DNA of 64,000 nt from positions 1,550,001 to 1,614,000 of the forward strand of contig NZ_CP179727.1 in NCBI RefSeq assembly GCF_047425875.1, read 5' to 3'. A program made the translations under genes and the position numbers. Below, piece by piece: positions 47,830 to 56,293 of this stretch; the first letter of the stretch is position 1; every line of letters starts with the position of its first letter. Under the pieces are notes generated by a model. The model did not search any database. It was not told the origin of the DNA and saw only the letters and a program-made list of their open reading frames with translations. Source of the DNA: Macrococcoides animalis (GTDB taxonomy: Bacteria; Bacillota; Bacilli; Staphylococcales; Staphylococcaceae).

Positions 47830-48681
47830 ATGTATTCCGTTTTAGGCCAGATTACACAAATGTATGACACATTCACACCCGTAGAAAAACGTATTGCAGA
47901 TTTAATGATTGATCAGCCTGTAAAAGTAGTGAACTTACCGATTAAAGAGATAGCCAAAATGGCTGGCACAAGTGAAGCTGCTATCGTACGATTCAGCAAG
48001 CGCCTAGGACTCTCTGGCATTAAAGTTGTTAAAGTAGAACTTGCAAGAGAATTACATACGATTGACACAGAAAAAAAACCTTCAAAAATTGAATTTACTG
48101 ATTCAGTTGAAGAATTAAAAGAAAAAGTGTTCAATAATTCAATTCAAGCGCTGTATAACACAGAAAAAATATTATCTCCAAAATTGATTGACGACGCAGC
48201 AAATGCAATTGTTAATGCAAAGCGTATGATGATTTTCGGTGTAGGCATTGCACATGTATTGGGAGAGGACTTTAAATTAAAACTTGGTCAAATTGATAAG
48301 TTAGTTCACTTAGTAAATGATTCTTATACTGCCGTATCGATGTTAGCAAATTTTGAAGCGGATGATATATTATTTGTAATTACTTCTACAGGTAGAAATA
48401 AAGAGATTATTGAAGTAATGAAGTATGCGAAGAAACAAAATATTACTATTATTTTATTAACTCAAAAAGTACCATCACCGGCCCTACGTATGTCTGATAT
48501 TCCTCTTGCGATGGCGAAAGAAGAGAATGATGTGATGGTAGGAACAATGACAGCACGTATTGTAAAACTTGCAATCATTGATGCATTATTCTTAAGAATT
48601 TGTTCTATTCAAAGTGACCGAGTAATTAAAAGTTTAGTAAACGTTAACAATGCACATAAAGTAATCCAAGATGCACAATGA
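47830..48681 (+). CDS. RpiR-family transcriptional regulator (HTH-SIS)
   Basis: The 283 residues comprise an N-terminal HTH of RpiR type (IKEIAKMAGTSEAAIVRFSK) and a C-terminal SIS domain (FGVGIAHVLGEDFKLKLGQI; ITSTGRNKEIIEVMK) that binds phosphosugars. I start at ATG 47830 (MYSVLGQITQMYDTFTP), 7 bases after ATGGAGG. It follows the scr genes and could control sugar-phosphate genes, but its target is not shown. In S. aureus the agr locus borders scrK on this side; here this gene sits there. Confidence 0.85.
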   Translation: MYSVLGQITQMYDTFTPVEKRIADLMIDQPVKVVNLPIKEIAKMAGTSEAAIVRFSKRLGLSGIKVVKVELARELHTIDTEKKPSKIEFTDSVEELKEKVFNNSIQALYNTEKILSPKLIDDAANAIVNAKRMMIFGVGIAHVLGEDFKLKLGQIDKLVHLVNDSYTAVSMLANFEADDILFVITSTGRNKEIIEVMKYAKKQNITIILLTQKVPSPALRMSDIPLAMAKEENDVMVGTMTARIVKLAIIDALFLRICSIQSDRVIKSLVNVNNAHKVIQDAQ

Positions 48682-48720
48682 TGTTAATTTTATCGTATAA
48701 TTATTGTTTAATATAATATA

Positions 48721-48757
48721 AAAATCACTGGATTAATAATATAATCCAGTGATTTTT
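48721..48757. terminator. Terminator between RpiR and nitroreductase genes
   Basis: AAAATCACTGGATTA (48721-48735) pairs with TAATCCAGTGATTTT, with T residues right and A residues left. It can serve both convergent genes. Confidence 0.88.
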
Positions 48758-48769
48758 TGATATTTTATT

Positions 48770-49393
48770 TTACTTTTTTACAATGAATCTGTTTTCTACA
48801 GGTTGGAATTCTTTAGGTCCTGCTACAGAACCGATAGAACCGAATGGCATTTGTGCAACAAGTTCCCAGTTCGCTGGAATATCAAATTCTGAAACAACTT
48901 TTTCATCAATGACACCATTGTAATGTTGTAATGATGCGCCAAGTCCTTTGTTAGCAAAGGCTGTCCAAATTGCAAATTGGTGCATTGCATTCGATTGTTG
49001 CGCCCACACAGGGAAGTTATCTGCATATGCAGCAAATTTTTCTTGAAGTCCTTCTGTTACTTTTGTATCGATATAATAGAGTACTGTACCATAACCCGCT
49101 TTAAAGCTATTGATTTTTTGTTCTGTTTCACTAAAATCACGATCTGGACCCATTTTCTCTTTCAATACATCCTTAGTAATGTCCCATAATTTTTTATGTT
49201 CATCATTTAGTAATAATACAATGCGTGTACTTTGAGAGTTAAATGCAGAAGGGACGTGCTTTACGATATCTGCAATCATTACTTCAATATCATCGTCTGA
49301 AATAGGTGACTTTGGTTCAATGTGATAAATCGAGCGTCTATTTTCTATAGCCTCTTCGAAACTCTTTGCTAAATCTTTTTTAAATAAACTCAT
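48770..49393 (-). CDS. Nitroreductase family protein
   Basis: The 207-residue FMN-dependent-type protein begins MSLFKKDLAKSFEEAIENRR; ENRRSIYHI and PSAFNSQSTRIV are the FMN-contact region. The sequence resembles the Frm2/Hbn1-type nitroreductase subfamily. AAAGGAGG precedes the ATG. It starts 20 bases after the VOC gene, with which it forms an operon. A nitroreductase also lies between mroQ-sdrH and agr in S. aureus. Confidence 0.85.
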   Translation of the reverse strand: MSLFKKDLAKSFEEAIENRRSIYHIEPKSPISDDDIEVMIADIVKHVPSAFNSQSTRIVLLLNDEHKKLWDITKDVLKEKMGPDRDFSETEQKINSFKAGYGTVLYYIDTKVTEGLQEKFAAYADNFPVWAQQSNAMHQFAIWTAFANKGLGASLQHYNGVIDEKVVSEFDIPANWELVAQMPFGSIGSVAGPKEFQPVENRFIVKK

Positions 49394-49413
49394 GTTTACT
49401 TCCTCCTTTAATA

Positions 49414-50265
49414 TTAATTACCACGAATCATTAATCGAATACCAATGCCGTTTGGATCCTTTATAACCTCTGAATTCCCGTCTTGGAACAATTCTAACCC
49501 TTTTTCTTTTAATAATTTTTTGAAATATGCAACGTCTTCACTGTTCGGCATATGAATATCGAAACGTCGTAAGCCAGGTGCATCAATTTCAGGTTTCATA
49601 GTTTGTTGGTCCCAAGTGTTTAAACCTAAGTGATGATGATATCCTGCTGCTGATAAGAATGCTGCATCATTACCGTATTTAGTCATGATATCCATTCCAA
49701 AGAAATCTTCATAGAATGCAATTGATGATTGCAGGTCAATTACAGATAAATGCATATGACCCATTATCGTATTTGAATCTAATCCATGGAATGGTTCATT
49801 CTTATTCGCACTAAGTACGCCGTTATAATCCATCTCTTTTGTTCCCATAACGATGTCGCCGTTATCTTGATATTGCCATTCTGAAGAGGGGATATCACGA
49901 TAAATTTCAATACCATTTCCTTCAGGATCCTGTAAATAAATAGCTTCTGAAACATCATGGTTACTTGCTCCAGAAAGTGGGTATTCAGTCTTTATAAGAT
50001 GGAAAAAGATATTACCCAATGCCTCTCGTGAAGATACTAATAACGCAAAATGAAATAACCCCGCACTTTTTACACGTTCTTTATTCGTTTGATATAAATA
50101 TATTAATGGGCGTGTGGCAGTACCAAGTACTGCGTATTCGCTACTTACTTCTAAAACATTCAATCCTAATATTTCATTGTAAAACTTTAAGCTGTTGTCC
50201 ATAAAATTAACGTTTAAATGCACAGCACCAACGTGTGTGTCAGTTGAGAAGTATTTAGATTCCAT
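49414..50265 (-). CDS. VOC-family protein, catechol 2,3-dioxygenase-like
   Basis: The 283 residues have two VOC/glyoxalase modules. The first starts HVGAVHLNVNFMDNSLKFYN, the second GHMHLSVIDLQSSIAFYEDF; both carry metal-ligand His residues, with YHHHLGLNTW and GIEIYRDIP as further candidates. This layout is typical of extradiol dioxygenases (CatE/YfiE-like), but the substrate is unknown. I start at ATG 50265, with TAGGAG 7 bases before; a longer in-frame start exists. It is the first gene of a pair with the nitroreductase, which suggests detoxification of aromatic or electrophilic compounds (inference). Confidence 0.8.
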   Translation of the reverse strand: MESKYFSTDTHVGAVHLNVNFMDNSLKFYNEILGLNVLEVSSEYAVLGTATRPLIYLYQTNKERVKSAGLFHFALLVSSREALGNIFFHLIKTEYPLSGASNHDVSEAIYLQDPEGNGIEIYRDIPSSEWQYQDNGDIVMGTKEMDYNGVLSANKNEPFHGLDSNTIMGHMHLSVIDLQSSIAFYEDFFGMDIMTKYGNDAAFLSAAGYHHHLGLNTWDQQTMKPEIDAPGLRRFDIHMPNSEDVAYFKKLLKEKGLELFQDGNSEVIKDPNGIGIRLMIRGN

Positions 50266-50391
50266 AGTTGAAGAACTCCTAAGTATAATTTTTATATTCA
50301 ATATATTAATTATATCATAGATAGATAAATCAATATATCAATTTAATCTTATTATAACTTTTTTTAAAAAGTGTTGCAGTTATATATACAA

Positions 50392-50408
50392 TGTTAAATA
50401 TATGTAAC
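50392..50408 (+). promoter_or_regulatory. WalR box before the LPXTG gene
   Basis: TGTTAA-ATATA-TGTAAC matches TGTWAH-N5-TGTWAH exactly, 76 bases before the ATG. It is the third exact box in the window and the only one not next to a muralytic gene. Confidence 0.7.
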
Positions 50409-50483
50409 AAAGTGCTCATGAGATAGAAAATAATAATCTTGTCCTTTATAATGAAAGTAATTGTAAATTTGGAGGAATGTATA

Positions 50484-51557
50484 ATGCGTAAATTAAAGCT
50501 ACATACAATTGCTTTAACGACTGCCACTCTATCGTTAAGTCTATCTGCATTAGACATTAACTCGGTAGAAGCTAGTGAAACAACAGTTAAGCCAGCAAGC
50601 ACTGTTGAAATTGTATCGACAGAAATGAATAAACCAACGACTGATTATAAATCTATTGAAAGACCATCAACTGAAGAAAGAACAAATGAAACACCTACAA
50701 TAGAGAAGCAATCTGAAGAAATGAATGTTGTCGTTTCAAAGTCAACAGAAGAGATATCTGTAAAGACTACTGAAGAACCAGAAAAAGAACCGGTTAATGT
50801 TCCAGCAAAGCAAGAATATACGAAAACAAATACAGTACCATCAGTACAACCTATACAAAAATCAACATCGGTTGTAAACGTAGAACCGAAAACACCAGTG
50901 ACGACTGAAATACCGAAGACAGTTGAAGAGCCAGTGATAACACCAAATACGCCGCCGTCTGAACCTATTACAACTGAACAACCACAAAAGCCAGTTAAAC
51001 CAGTGGTAACATCTGAATTACCTCCAACCAATGAGGATACTATAGGTTCACAGCCGATACCTGTACCACCAAATGCGGGAGGCGGGGGTGGAGATTTTGG
51101 TAATGAGCCAGACCCTGTGACACCAGAGCCTATTAATCCGCCGCCGGTCGAACCACCTGAAGATACAAAGAGTGATAGAAATGGTAGTGAGAAATCCAGT
51201 GAAAAACCTGGTAAGTTCTCTCCTAGTAAAGGTGAGGCATATTATACTGCACTAGACAAACACGTTAGTGAACTTGTCACAGCCAAAATTGAAAAGTCAC
51301 AGAACAAAGACGAACAAGTATCATTAAAAGAAACAGTTGATTCTGAAATAAGTAATAATAAAGATGAAAAAGTAACTAAAAAAGAGTCTAAGAAGCAAGA
51401 AAAAGTAACAACAGAACAATCTGACAATATAAAAGGTGAATCAAAAACACAAGAAGATAAGCTTAAAACCTTACCTGATACTGGTGAGGTAACGTCGCTT
51501 TTAGGGTATATTACTGCACTATTAATTGCTGGAACGTTACTTATGCGTAAAAAATAG
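50484..51557 (+). CDS. LPXTG cell-wall-anchored surface protein, unknown function
   Basis: The 357-residue protein starts at ATG 50484 after TTGGAGGAATG. It has a signal peptide (MRKLKLHTIALTTATLSLSL... to about residue 31), a long Thr/Glu/Pro/Lys-rich region, Gly-rich GGGGGDFGN, a Pro-Glu stretch (PEPINPPPVEPPED), a helical Lys/Glu region (KHVSELVTAKIEKSQ) and sortase signal LPDTG, hydrophobic segment and Arg-Lys-Lys tail. It lies in the position of sdrH in S. aureus, between nitroreductase and mroQ, but is smaller and has an LPXTG signal. The terminator is at the end. Confidence 0.85.
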   Translation: MRKLKLHTIALTTATLSLSLSALDINSVEASETTVKPASTVEIVSTEMNKPTTDYKSIERPSTEERTNETPTIEKQSEEMNVVVSKSTEEISVKTTEEPEKEPVNVPAKQEYTKTNTVPSVQPIQKSTSVVNVEPKTPVTTEIPKTVEEPVITPNTPPSEPITTEQPQKPVKPVVTSELPPTNEDTIGSQPIPVPPNAGGGGGDFGNEPDPVTPEPINPPPVEPPEDTKSDRNGSEKSSEKPGKFSPSKGEAYYTALDKHVSELVTAKIEKSQNKDEQVSLKETVDSEISNNKDEKVTKKESKKQEKVTTEQSDNIKGESKTQEDKLKTLPDTGEVTSLLGYITALLIAGTLLMRKK

Positions 51558-51561
51558 TATA

Positions 51562-51599
51562 AAAGAATCTTGAGCAAAAATGCTCAAGATTCTTTTTTT
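51562..51599 (+). terminator. Terminator after the LPXTG gene
   Basis: AAAGAATCTTGAGCA pairs with TGCTCAAGATTCTTT (ending near 51595), followed by T residues. Confidence 0.88.
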
Positions 51600-51609
51600 C
51601 TTCTTTATC

Positions 51610-53304
51610 TTAAAATTTTGATGTATCGATGTTCTCTAAATATTTTTCTAAGAAATTCATAATTTCTTCTAGAGTACCATCTTTAAATGGTGATTGAAGT
51701 TGTGCTACCTCAACAATTTTGTTGAACGGTAATGACCCACCAATATCACAAATATGTAAGTAATCTTTCCAAGCTGCATCAAAGTCTTCTGTTGAACGTT
51801 TGAAGAATTGGAATGCGCATACTTGTGCTAATGTATAGTCAATGTAATAGAACGGTGATTCGAAGATATGACCTTGTCTATGCCACAAAGCACCATGAAT
51901 TAAAGGTTCGATACCATCATAATCAGTATGTGGTAAATACTTTTGTTCCAAAGATGTCCAAGCTTTACGACGTTCTTCAGGTGATAATTCTGGGTTAGCA
52001 TAAACAATATGTTGGAACTCATCTACTGCAACACCATATGGTAAGAATTGAATGGCATCTGCTAAATGTTTGTATATGAATTTTGCGGCATTATTAAAGA
52101 ATAAATCCATCCATTTGTATGTTAAGAATTCCATACTCATAGAGTGAATTTCACATGATTCGTGTGTTGGCCATAAGTAATCCGGGACTTTATGGCCTCG
52201 TGAACGAAACACTTGGAAAGCATGACCTGCTTCGTGTGTTAATACGCGAATATCGCTATCTGTACCATTAAAGTTTGAGAAGATAAATGGTGATTTATAA
52301 TCATCGATAAATGTACAGTAACCTCCAGCTTGTTTTCCCTTTTTGGCTTCAACATCAAATAATTCACGATCCATCATGAATGAATAGAACGCGTCTGTTT
52401 CTGCACTAAGTTCTTTATACATTTGTCGACCATTTTCTAAAATGGTATGCGCATCGTCTTTTGGTAGTTCATTACCATTAGTGAAAAGAATGGGTTCGTC
52501 ATAAATTTTTAAATTGTCTATACCAATACGTTCCGCTTGTGCGCTATATAATTTTTGAGCAACAGGTACGACATATTTAGCAATTTGATCACGGTAAGTC
52601 TTAACCATATCAGGAGTATAGTCTACACGACGCATACGTACGTATCCAAGTTCAATAAAGTTGTCAAAACCGAGAGTTGTTGCAATTTCATGACGTACTT
52701 TTACTAGTCGATCATAGATATCATCATACTGGTTCATTAAACCTGCTCGGTAGTTTTGTATTGCAAGTGTCGCAGATTTACGTTCCTCACGTTCACTTGA
52801 TTCCATGAATTTACCCATTTGAGCAAAAGTATACATATCTCCTTTGTATTCAATCTCAGCAGAAGCGACTAGCTTAGAATATTCTGAGGCGATTTTATTC
52901 TCTGTATTCAGCAACTCTTTAATTGACTCATCGAATTGTTTTACGTAAAGCTCAGCTAAATCAAATAACTGTTCTCCGTAGACTTCTTTTAATTCTGCTT
53001 TAAATTGGCTTCTGTTTAATGCATTGAAATAAAGTGATTCAAAATAAACAATTTCACCATTATTCTCATCGAAGAAATCACGTTCTTGTTCGTAGAACTC
53101 GTCTTTTGTGTTGATTGATGCGCGAATATAAGCTAAGTTCGACATTGAATCAATTTTATTACGGAGTACATTAATATCATCAATAACTTTAATTTGTTCT
53201 TCAACTGATTGGGCATTATCAAATGCTGTAAACAGTACATCAAACTGTGTTTTTGCATCGTTTAGGTCGGGTCTTACATATTTATAATCATTAAAAGTCG
53301 TCAT
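51610..53304 (-). CDS. pepF: M3-family oligoendopeptidase F
   Basis: PepF-type enzymes cut oligopeptides in the cytosol. The 564 residues hold the zinc motif THEAGHAFQVF near residue 350 and a downstream Glu (ESCEIHSMSMEF). I start at ATG 53304 (MTTFNDYKYVRPDLND), whose site is a weak GGGGAAAA; an ATG 15 bases upstream is also in frame. It is a single gene with convergent LPXTG on one side and divergent PPK2 on the other. Confidence 0.9.
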   Translation of the reverse strand: MTTFNDYKYVRPDLNDAKTQFDVLFTAFDNAQSVEEQIKVIDDINVLRNKIDSMSNLAYIRASINTKDEFYEQERDFFDENNGEIVYFESLYFNALNRSQFKAELKEVYGEQLFDLAELYVKQFDESIKELLNTENKIASEYSKLVASAEIEYKGDMYTFAQMGKFMESSEREERKSATLAIQNYRAGLMNQYDDIYDRLVKVRHEIATTLGFDNFIELGYVRMRRVDYTPDMVKTYRDQIAKYVVPVAQKLYSAQAERIGIDNLKIYDEPILFTNGNELPKDDAHTILENGRQMYKELSAETDAFYSFMMDRELFDVEAKKGKQAGGYCTFIDDYKSPFIFSNFNGTDSDIRVLTHEAGHAFQVFRSRGHKVPDYLWPTHESCEIHSMSMEFLTYKWMDLFFNNAAKFIYKHLADAIQFLPYGVAVDEFQHIVYANPELSPEERRKAWTSLEQKYLPHTDYDGIEPLIHGALWHRQGHIFESPFYYIDYTLAQVCAFQFFKRSTEDFDAAWKDYLHICDIGGSLPFNKIVEVAQLQSPFKDGTLEEIMNFLEKYLENIDTSKF

Positions 53305-53434
53305 GAAATTTTTCCCCATTCTCTATTGTCTAATTTTTCTTACTATTCTTATAATACTCTAATTCTGCTGGTTAAGAAATATATTTATTTTAGTTAAAAT
53401 GGTATAATTAAGGCATGAGATTAGGGGGATGGAC

Positions 53435-54877
53435 ATGACAAAAATTGATGAAGCTTTAGCATTAAAAACAGCAGAACTTGTGAGACAGACTCACGAAGCA
53501 GGTATCCCGGTGATGGTAGTATTTGAAGGAATCCCAGCTTCAGGAAAATCAAGATTATCTAATGAATTATTATTAACGTTAGATGCGAAATATACGAACT
53601 TCTTTGCAACACAACGACCAGATTCAGAATTATTACGTTATCCATTTTTATATCCGTATTGGAAGAACATTCCGAATAAAGGAGGCGTAACATTATTCTT
53701 CAGAAGTTGGTATGCGCAGAAGTTAGACTTCGAAGTTCATGAATACAAAAAAGATATCATTAAAGATTATGATTTACTAACACAAGAAATCGTGGGATTT
53801 GAATCGATGCTTCAAGAAGATGGTTATATCATTATTAAATTTTATTTATCAGTTAATGAACAGAAACGTCTTGAACATATAAAAGAAACGAAGAAGAATC
53901 CATTGACACGTTGGAAAGCGCAAGAGTACGAAACTGGAATTCCAACGAAAGCGTATAAAGACGGTATGATTGATTTAATGAAAGCGACAGAAGAAATTTC
54001 ACCATGGACACACATTGATTATACTGAACGTGGTAAAGCGACAAATGAAATGTATGAAACGATTATCAAACGGTTAGAAAAAGCATTAAAAGAAAAGAAA
54101 AAAGAAAAAGAAGATAGAAAAGTAGATGGAAAATTTTCTGAGGGATTCTCTACAGATATGTTTGATGATACTTCTGATGATATGTCAAAAGCAGAATACA
54201 AAGAATTATTACCAAAATTACAAAATAGAATTCGTGAATTACAATATGCATTATATGAAAAGAAAATTCCGCTTATGCTTGTTTATGAAGGAATGGATGC
54301 TGCTGGTAAAGGTGGTAACATTAAACGTGTACGTGAAAGTCTAGATCCAACAGGTTACGAAGTGAATGCGATTAGTGCACCAACAGAAACGGAATTAAGT
54401 TACCATTATTTATGGCGCTTCGCAACGGATGTTCCACGTTCAGGACATATTGAAATGTTCGATAGAAGTTGGTATGGCCGTGTATTAGTAGAACGTGTTG
54501 AGGGATTTGCATCAACTAATGAATGGGAACGCGCTTATGATGAAATTAATAAGTTTGAACGTGCATTGTCAATTGAAGGTGCAATTGTAATTAAGTTCTT
54601 CTTGGTGTTAGATAAAGAAGAACAGTTGAAGCGTTTTGAGGAAAGACAAGTAACACCAGAGAAACAATGGAAGATTACTGATGAAGACTGGCGTAATCGT
54701 GAGAAGTGGGATCTGTATCTTGAAGCGAGTAAAGATATGATTGATAAGACCTCAACAGATGATGCACCATGGGTTATTATTCCAGCGAATAATAAACGTG
54801 CAGCGCGTATTAAAGCATTAAAGACAATTATTACGGCATGTGAAGAAAGATTATGGGGCGTTAAGAAACTTTGGTAA
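53435..54877 (+). CDS. Two-domain polyphosphate kinase 2 (polyphosphate:AMP phosphotransferase-like)
   Basis: Two tandem PPK2 domains make 480 residues. The N-terminal one has VFEGIPASGKSRLSN near 26, the C-terminal one VYEGMDAAGKGGNIKRVRESL near 285 with FDRSWYGRVLVERVEG after it. Two-domain PPK2 enzymes typically phosphorylate AMP to ADP with polyphosphate. The first domain departs from the usual GxDAAGK motif, so the second is probably the active one. Start ATG 53435 has AGGGGG 7 bases before. A charged linker (about 208-250) separates the domains. Confidence 0.88.
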   Translation: MTKIDEALALKTAELVRQTHEAGIPVMVVFEGIPASGKSRLSNELLLTLDAKYTNFFATQRPDSELLRYPFLYPYWKNIPNKGGVTLFFRSWYAQKLDFEVHEYKKDIIKDYDLLTQEIVGFESMLQEDGYIIIKFYLSVNEQKRLEHIKETKKNPLTRWKAQEYETGIPTKAYKDGMIDLMKATEEISPWTHIDYTERGKATNEMYETIIKRLEKALKEKKKEKEDRKVDGKFSEGFSTDMFDDTSDDMSKAEYKELLPKLQNRIRELQYALYEKKIPLMLVYEGMDAAGKGGNIKRVRESLDPTGYEVNAISAPTETELSYHYLWRFATDVPRSGHIEMFDRSWYGRVLVERVEGFASTNEWERAYDEINKFERALSIEGAIVIKFFLVLDKEEQLKRFEERQVTPEKQWKITDEDWRNREKWDLYLEASKDMIDKTSTDDAPWVIIPANNKRAARIKALKTIITACEERLWGVKKLW

Positions 54878-54891
54878 AATGAATATAGATA

Positions 54892-54946
54892 AGAAAACAC
54901 CGGGTCGTCGAATTATAGAATAATTCGATTACTCGGTGTTTCTTTT
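54892..54946. terminator. Bidirectional terminator between PPK2 and CPBP genes
   Basis: AAACACCGGGT and ACTCGGTGTTT form the outer stem, and CGAATTA/TAATTCG the inner one, with T residues after it. It lies between convergent genes. Confidence 0.8.
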
Positions 54947-54947
54947 A

Positions 54948-55715
54948 TTACATATTGAAATATGATTTAACCATTGGGACAATAATATTTGTTGTTGTTT
55001 TCAGTTGTTCTTGTGCTTCTTGAACTTTATCGGCAAACACAACTTGCATAATAACGACGAAACCATTCATCGCCATATGTGCTGCAATAGGTACAAGAAT
55101 ACGATTCGTTAATACATATAATCCACTAAATACTAAGGACATCCCCATATAAATTAACGTATGATCAAAGTCCATATGCGCACACGAAAAGATAAATCCA
55201 CTAATTAGCAATGCAATAATAAACGATAACCAACGTGGTCCTTTAATACCTTCATAAAGTTCACCGAAGATTACTTTTCTAAAGACGAATTCTTCTAGGA
55301 TAGGTCCAACGATTGCTATTAAAATAATAAAAATAGGCGCTTCCTTCGCAATCCCCATGATATTCTTTGTATTTTGACTTTCAACCGGTTGATTTAATAA
55401 AAAAGTGTTAATCATTCCGAAAATCATTTGCGCAAATAATGAAATAAAGAACCCACCAATAATCCATCCGATAGTTGCTAACATATCAGCTTTCGGTAAA
55501 CGTTCAAGTTGCGTTTTGTTTCTAATCATTCGATTGATTAGAATAACCAATATCGATGCGACTACAAATGACCCCACATAGTAAGGAATAGACTTCAAGA
55601 ATGCATCTGATTCGCTCATACCTTGTTTTAAGAAATAAGAATTTGGAATGAGGACAAACAATTGTGACCCTATGTAAATTAAGACAGTGAATATGTTGAT
55701 CCAAATACGATTCAT
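54948..55715 (-). CDS. CPBP intramembrane protease (MroQ/YdiL-like)
   Basis: The 255-residue polytopic membrane protein has the CPBP motif PILEEFVFRKVIFGELYE (EExxxR near 140), further His residues in FSCAHMDFDH and AAHMAMNG. Active sites lie within the membrane. Location beside groES is that of YdiL in Bacillus and MroQ in S. aureus. MroQ helps process the AgrD pheromone precursor, but no agr genes occur here, so the role in this organism is open. GGAGAATT precedes the ATG. Confidence 0.88.
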   Translation of the reverse strand: MNRIWINIFTVLIYIGSQLFVLIPNSYFLKQGMSESDAFLKSIPYYVGSFVVASILVILINRMIRNKTQLERLPKADMLATIGWIIGGFFISLFAQMIFGMINTFLLNQPVESQNTKNIMGIAKEAPIFIILIAIVGPILEEFVFRKVIFGELYEGIKGPRWLSFIIALLISGFIFSCAHMDFDHTLIYMGMSLVFSGLYVLTNRILVPIAAHMAMNGFVVIMQVVFADKVQEAQEQLKTTTNIIVPMVKSYFNM

Positions 55716-55836
55716 TTTAAATTTAATTCTCCTTCAAATATCAATTTCCTTTTTATTGTACATTAAATACTTACGAATAAAAACTTTATAGGTTCAAGGG
55801 AAAAAAATAAAATAATCAAAATAAAATATTTGCATT

Positions 55837-55853
55837 TTTGACCTTCTTTGATT
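55837..55853 (+). promoter_or_regulatory. CtsR box before groES
   Basis: TTTGACCTTCTTTGATT is the reverse complement of AATCAAAGAAGGTCAAA, matching the CtsR tandem heptad RGTCAAANANRGTCAAA with one mismatch. It sits between -35 TTGCAT (55830) and -10 TATTAT (55853). Confidence 0.75.
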
Positions 55854-55867
55854 ATTATAAAAATAGG

Positions 55868-55894
55868 TTAGCACTTAAACATTGAGAGTGCTAA
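55868..55894 (+). promoter_or_regulatory. CIRCE element (HrcA operator)
   Basis: TTAGCACTT (55868-55876), 9 bases, GAGTGCTAA (55886-55894) matches CIRCE with one mismatch in the left arm. HrcA represses groESL through it. With the CtsR site this gives double heat-shock control, as described in S. aureus. Confidence 0.95.
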
Positions 55895-55933
55895 CGGAAT
55901 AATAAACAAAAATTTTTCAAGGAGGAATTTATT

Positions 55934-56221
55934 GTGTTAAAACCATACGGAAATCGTGTTGTAATCGAAAAAACAGAAAAAGAACAAACTACTGCAAGTG
56001 GAATCATTTTAACAGATTCTGCAAAAGAAAAGTCTAACGAAGGTACAGTCATTGCAGTTGGCACAGGCCGTATCCTTGAGAATGGTGAAAGAATTGATAT
56101 CCAAGTAGCTGTAGGAGACCGTGTTGTTTATGAACCATTCGGAGGTACTGAAGTGAAAGCAGGAGAAGAGAAATATATCGTATTAAAAGAAGAAGATATT
56201 ATCGCGATTATTGAAGATTAA
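55934..56221 (+). CDS. groES: Co-chaperonin GroES
   Basis: GroES caps the GroEL ring. The 95 residues start at GTG 55934 (MLKPYGNRVVIEKTEKEQTT) after AAGGAGG, with the mobile loop EKEQTTASGIILTD and GDRVVYEPFGGTEV. GroEL follows after about 70 bases in the same operon under CIRCE and CtsR boxes. Confidence 0.98.
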   Translation: MLKPYGNRVVIEKTEKEQTTASGIILTDSAKEKSNEGTVIAVGTGRILENGERIDIQVAVGDRVVYEPFGGTEVKAGEEKYIVLKEEDIIAIIED

Positions 56222-56293
56222 TCCTAATTAATAGATAAATATTTAAAAGAAAAATTTATAATATCAAAAATTCAAACAATGGAGGAATTAATA

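Noticed and set aside
47806..50265. A hidden agrD or delta-toxin gene
   Set aside because: I looked for a short peptide ORF with the AgrD pattern and for an agrB/agrC-like membrane protein and saw none between scrK and the VOC gene.
50645..51577. Antisense ORFs of 128 and 111 aa under the LPXTG gene
   Set aside because: They mirror the low-complexity codons of the surface protein and have no start signals of their own.
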